Source of the DNA: DASQVO01 sp035640715
Lineage (GTDB): Bacteria; Actinomycetota; Actinomycetes; Streptosporangiales; Streptosporangiaceae
Length of the DNA: 7,822 nt
Direction of reading: 5' to 3'
NCBI GenBank assembly: GCA_035640715.1
Contig: DASQVO010000288.1
Span: 1 to 7,822 of the forward strand
Made by a program: the position numbers and the translations under genes. Each line of letters begins with the position of its first letter. Position 1 is the first letter of the stretch. Positions 5,681-7,822 of the stretch are shown in pieces. The notes under the pieces were generated by a model. That model saw only the letters and a list, made by a program, of their open reading frames with translations, was not told the DNA's origin and did not search any database.

Positions 5681-5711
5681 GCGTCCGTACAGGTATATGT
5701 GCCGCGGACGC
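5681..5711 (+). promoter_or_regulatory. rplM leader hairpin 1
   Basis: GCGTCCG (5681-5687) pairs perfectly with CGGACGC (5705-5711). Inside the 17-base loop, ACA (5689-5691) can pair with TGT (5698-5700), giving a two-tier stem. It lies in the presumed 5' leader of the rplM mRNA. A regulatory role is inference from position. Confidence 0.4.
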
Positions 5712-5739
5712 GACCGGTGCGGCGGGCTTTCTCAGCAGA

Positions 5740-5766
5740 TGGTCTCCGCAGCGCGGGTGCAGACCA
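5740..5766 (+). promoter_or_regulatory. rplM leader hairpin 2, just before the ribosome binding site
   Basis: TGGTCT (5740-5745) pairs with AGACCA (5761-5766). Inside, CCGC (5746-5749) pairs with GCGG (5753-5756) around an AGC loop, leaving a four-base bulge (5757-5760) on the 3' side. The stem ends 13 bases before the rplM Shine-Dalgarno. This makes it a candidate translational control element, possibly for feedback by L13 as known in E. coli, though nothing here proves that. Confidence 0.4.
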
Positions 5767-5779
5767 AGTCCCACATGTG

Positions 5780-5784
5780 AAAGG
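5780..5784 (+). promoter_or_regulatory. Ribosome binding site deciding the rplM GTG start
   Basis: AAAGG lies seven bases before the GTG at 5792. It favours that GTG over the in-frame GTG at 5777, which precedes the site. The choice agrees with the conserved L13 N-terminus (V/M-RTFSPK). Confidence 0.65.
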
Positions 5785-5791
5785 CTCGACT

Positions 5792-6235
5792 GTGCGCACG
5801 TTCAGCCCGAAGGACAATGACATCACGCGGCAGTGGCACGTTGTTGACGCGTCCGGTGTCGTTCTCGGCCGGCTGGCCAGCCAGGTGGCTGTGCTGCTGC
5901 GCGGCAAGCACAAGCCGATCTTCGCCCCGCACGTGGACACCGGCGATTTCGTGATCATCATCAACGCCGACAAGGTCGCGCTCAGCGGGAACAAGCTGGA
6001 GCGCAAGCGGGCGTACCGGCATTCCGGCTACCCCGGCGGGCTGCGCTCCGTCAGCTACGGCGACCTGATGGACTCCCACCCGGAGCGCGTGGTCGAGAAG
6101 GCGGTCAAGGGCATGCTGCCGAAGAACTCGCTCGGCAGGAAGACGCTGCGTAAGCTCAAGGTGTACGCGGGCCCCGATCACCCTCACCAGGCACAGCAGC
6201 CGGTGCCGTATGAGATCACCCAGGTCCCGCAGTAA
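5792..6235 (+). CDS. rplM: 50S ribosomal protein L13
   Basis: This encodes 147 residues from a GTG start, the expected length for actinobacterial L13, an early assembly protein that binds 23S rRNA. The frame is open far upstream, but conserved sequence begins at RTFSPKDNDITRQWHVVDA. Recognisable blocks are VVLGRLASQVAVLLRGKHKP (23-42), APHVDTGDFVIIINADKVAL (45-64), AYRHSGYPGGLRSVSY (74-89) and the L13 signature KGMLPKNSLGRKTLRKLKVY (106-125). The protein ends HQAQQPVPYEITQVPQ. It is the first gene of an rplM-rpsI-glmM cluster, with rpsI starting 104 bases downstream. Its own promoter and a structured leader are likely upstream. Confidence 0.97.
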   Translation: MRTFSPKDNDITRQWHVVDASGVVLGRLASQVAVLLRGKHKPIFAPHVDTGDFVIIINADKVALSGNKLERKRAYRHSGYPGGLRSVSYGDLMDSHPERVVEKAVKGMLPKNSLGRKTLRKLKVYAGPDHPHQAQQPVPYEITQVPQ

Positions 6236-6327
6236 GCGCCAGCCCCCGCAGCCGGTGACAGCCGCAGGCCGAGCCGTGCGGCGCGCAGATGACAGCCGAG
6301 CAGAGACAGCTCCAGGCAAGGAAGCAT

Positions 6328-6334
6328 GAGGAAG
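6328..6334 (+). promoter_or_regulatory. Ribosome binding site deciding the rpsI GTG start
   Basis: GAGGAAG lies five bases before the GTG at 6340. It supports that codon over the in-frame ATG at 6289, which would add 17 residues (MTAEQRQLQARKHEEVT) unlike known S9 starts. Confidence 0.7.
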
Positions 6335-6339
6335 TAACC

Positions 6340-6876
6340 GTGGCTGAGCCCACAGGTGTAGAGACGCCCGTCGATGACGCAGGCGTGGAAGACGCGGACT
6401 ACGCGGAGTACGGAGACGACTTTCCCTCCGAGTACACCAGCGAGTCGCCCGTGGACGCCGGTCAGGAGGTGACCCGGAGGCCCATCATGACGGGCCAGGG
6501 CAGCGGGATCGGGCGCCGCAAGGAAGCGATCGCGAGGGTCCGCATCATTCCCGGCTCGGGCCGCTGGCAGATCAACGGCCGGGCTCTCGAGGCGTACTTC
6601 CCCAACAAGGTCCACCAGCAGATCGTCAGCGAGCCGCTGGCGACCCTCGGTGCGGAAAACCAGTTTGACGTGATCGCCCGGATCGCCGGCGGTGGTGTCA
6701 CCGGCCAGGCGGGCGCACTGCGGCTCGGCGTCGCGAGGGCGCTCACGCTGATCGACGCGGAGAATCGCCCCGCGCTGAAGAAGGCCGGGTTCCTGACCCG
6801 TGACGCGCGGGTGAAGGAGCGCAAGAAGTACGGGCTGAAGAAGGCCCGCAAGGCTCCTCAGTACTCCAAGCGCTGA
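6340..6876 (+). CDS. rpsI: 30S ribosomal protein S9 with acidic N-terminal extension
   Basis: From the GTG at 6340 this encodes 178 residues (MAEPTGVETPVDD...). Residues 1-48 form an acidic, probably disordered extension rich in E, D, Y, T and V, as is usual for actinobacterial S9. It is absent from the roughly 130-residue E. coli protein. The S9 core begins near residue 54 with GSGIGRRKEAIARVRIIPGSG (54-74), followed by INGRALEAYFP, then the glycine-rich IAGGGVTGQAGALRLGVARAL (115-135). The basic tail ends TRDARVKERKKYGLKKARKA...PQYSKR. In the ribosome this tail reaches toward the anticodon stem-loop of P-site tRNA. Starting at the upstream ATG (6289) is possible but less likely. The gene lies between rplM and glmM, with 44 bases before glmM. 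Confidence 0.96.
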   Translation: MAEPTGVETPVDDAGVEDADYAEYGDDFPSEYTSESPVDAGQEVTRRPIMTGQGSGIGRRKEAIARVRIIPGSGRWQINGRALEAYFPNKVHQQIVSEPLATLGAENQFDVIARIAGGGVTGQAGALRLGVARALTLIDAENRPALKKAGFLTRDARVKERKKYGLKKARKAPQYSKR

Positions 6877-6920
6877 CGCGCGTCCTCATGAGTCCCGAAC
6901 CTGGCGGAGCGTAACCTCTC

Positions 6921-7822
6921 ATGGGCAGGCTCTTCGGTACTGACGGTGTGCGTGGTGTCGCTGGACGTGACCTCACTGCGCAGCTGGCGCTTGATCTCTC
7001 CGTAGCCGCCGCGAACGTGCTCGGGTCATCCGGCGGGGCGGCGGCCGGAAGACCACGCCCCGTTGCGGTCGTCGGACGTGATCCGCGGGCCTCCGGCGAG
7101 TTCCTGGAGGCCGCGGTCGTCGCCGGCCTGGCCAGTTCCGGCGTGGATGTGCTCCGCCTCGGCGTGATCCCGACGCCTGCCGTTGCCTACCTGACCCAGG
7201 CGCTGGCTGCCGATTTCGGCGTGGTGCTGTCGGCGAGCCACAACCCGGCCCCGGACAACGGGATCAAGTTCTTCGCCCGCGGCGGCCTTAAGCTGCCGGA
7301 TGCCGTCGAAGAGGAGATGGAGGGCCTCCTCGCTCCCGTGGCCAGCCGCCAGCAGGAACCGCCTAGCAGCGGGTTCGGGCGGGTGACCAGCGCCCGGGAC
7401 GAGCACGAGCTTTACCTGAGTCATCTGCTTTCTTCGCTGGGCGGCGGGCCGTCGCCTTCGGAGGGCGCGGGGGACGCCAGGCCGCCGCTGTCCGGCCTGC
7501 GGGTGGTCATCGACTGCGCACATGGCGCGGCCTACCGCATCGCACCAGAGGCGCTGCGCCGGGCAGGAGCCGAGGTTATCCCGATCGGGGTGGAACCCGA
7601 CGGCCTGAACATCAACCAAGGATGCGGGTCGACCTGCCTGGATGCCATCTCGGCCGCCGTGGTAGCCCACGGTGCCGACGCCGGCATCGCGCACGACGGC
7701 GACGCCGACCGGTGCCTGGCGGTCGACGCCGACGGGCGTGTCGTCGACGGCGACCAGATCCTCGCGGTGCTCGCGACCGACCTCAAGCAGGCAGGGCGGC
7801 TCGCCGGGGACACCGTCGTCGT
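6921..7822 (+). CDS. glmM: Phosphoglucosamine mutase, 5' two thirds (partial)
   Basis: The frame is open from the ATG at 6921 to the window edge, giving 300 codons plus two bases of a protein usually near 450 residues. It starts with MGRLFGTDGVRGVAGRDLT, the canonical GlmM N-terminus. The active-site serine loop is SASHNP (104-109), with the phosphorylated Ser at 106, followed by the conserved DNGIKFF (112-118). The magnesium-binding loop is DGDADR (259-264), and EPDGLNINQGCGST (225-238) is also conserved. GlmM interconverts glucosamine-6-phosphate and glucosamine-1-phosphate on the way to UDP-GlcNAc, for peptidoglycan. A Gly/Pro/Ser-rich stretch (about 173-190) looks a little longer than usual and probably lies in an inter-domain loop. 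GGAG at 6906-6909 is the likely ribosome binding site, 11 bases upstream. rpsI-glmM adjacency is typical of actinobacteria. Confidence 0.96.
   Translation, partial: MGRLFGTDGVRGVAGRDLTAQLALDLSVAAANVLGSSGGAAAGRPRPVAVVGRDPRASGEFLEAAVVAGLASSGVDVLRLGVIPTPAVAYLTQALAADFGVVLSASHNPAPDNGIKFFARGGLKLPDAVEEEMEGLLAPVASRQQEPPSSGFGRVTSARDEHELYLSHLLSSLGGGPSPSEGAGDARPPLSGLRVVIDCAHGAAYRIAPEALRRAGAEVIPIGVEPDGLNINQGCGSTCLDAISAAVVAHGADAGIAHDGDADRCLAVDADGRVVDGDQILAVLATDLKQAGRLAGDTVV

Larger units (their letters stand above)
5428..5791. other. Divergent intergenic region between the minus-strand gene and rplM
   Basis: This 364-base stretch has no convincing gene. The part next to the minus-strand gene has a small AT-rich island (5471-5488), but I find no good -35/-10 pair for that gene. 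The middle (5510-5602) is dense in dyads and direct repeats, including a 16-bp palindrome and three CCGGGCGG octamers at 38-bp steps. Next come a likely sigma-70-type promoter for rplM (5615-5644) and a leader of about 140 bases with two potential hairpins. Short open frames in the leader (5659-5820 and 5739-5780) do not look actinobacterial in codon use or lack ribosome binding sites, and they are not called as genes. Confidence 0.7.

Noticed and set aside
5123..5791. Upstream extension of the rplM frame into the minus-strand gene
   Set aside because: It is only an open frame through GC-rich DNA. L13 homology and AAAGG spacing fix the start at GTG 5792.
5659..5820. 53-codon open frame in the rplM leader overlapping the rplM start
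   Set aside because: Third codon positions are only about half G/C, unlike the genes around it. It has no Shine-Dalgarno and would need leaderless translation from an unmapped start.
6875..6884. 10-bp palindrome GACGCGCGTC overlapping the rpsI stop
   Set aside because: It has no loop and no T-run, and partly consists of the stop codon context. It is not terminator-like, and glmM follows closely.

Overview
The window is high-GC DNA with strong G/C bias at third codon positions, several GTG starts and the gene order rpsK-rpsD-rpoA-rplQ-truA // rplM-rpsI-glmM. Together with the proteins themselves (a four-cysteine S4, an S9 with an acidic N-terminal extension, an L17 with a long Ala/Glu tail), this points to an actinomycete (Actinomycetota), plausibly near the Streptosporangiales. 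The sequence alone does not fix the genus.

Layout. (1) 1-2635, + strand: the distal part of the alpha operon. It holds the 3' end of rpsK (S11), complete rpsD (S4), rpoA (RNA polymerase alpha) and rplQ (L17). The rpsD-rpoA gap is longer than its neighbours and carries a perfect 10-bp inverted repeat. (2) 2636-3693, + strand: a spacer with two strong GC hairpins, then truA (tRNA pseudouridine synthase). (3) 3709-5427, - strand: a single gene convergent with truA. It encodes an unrecognised single-pass membrane protein of about 570 residues. Its long, acidic cytoplasmic part carries about 15 short repeats built on Gly-Gln-Trp-Asp, followed by one transmembrane helix and an outer domain with two cysteines. 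(4) 5428-5791: a structured divergent intergenic region with a plausible rplM promoter and leader hairpins. (5) 5792-7822, + strand: rplM (L13), rpsI (S9) and the first two thirds of glmM (phosphoglucosamine mutase), in the usual actinobacterial order.

Almost everything on the + strand is core translation, transcription or cell-wall precursor machinery. The accessory element is the minus-strand gene in the truA-rplM interval, the slot that holds the ESX-4 type VII secretion locus in mycobacteria. It is the best candidate here for something undescribed, but the sequence shows only architecture, not function. The other points worth checking are the RNA or DNA dyads between rpsD and rpoA, between rplQ and truA, and upstream of rplM.
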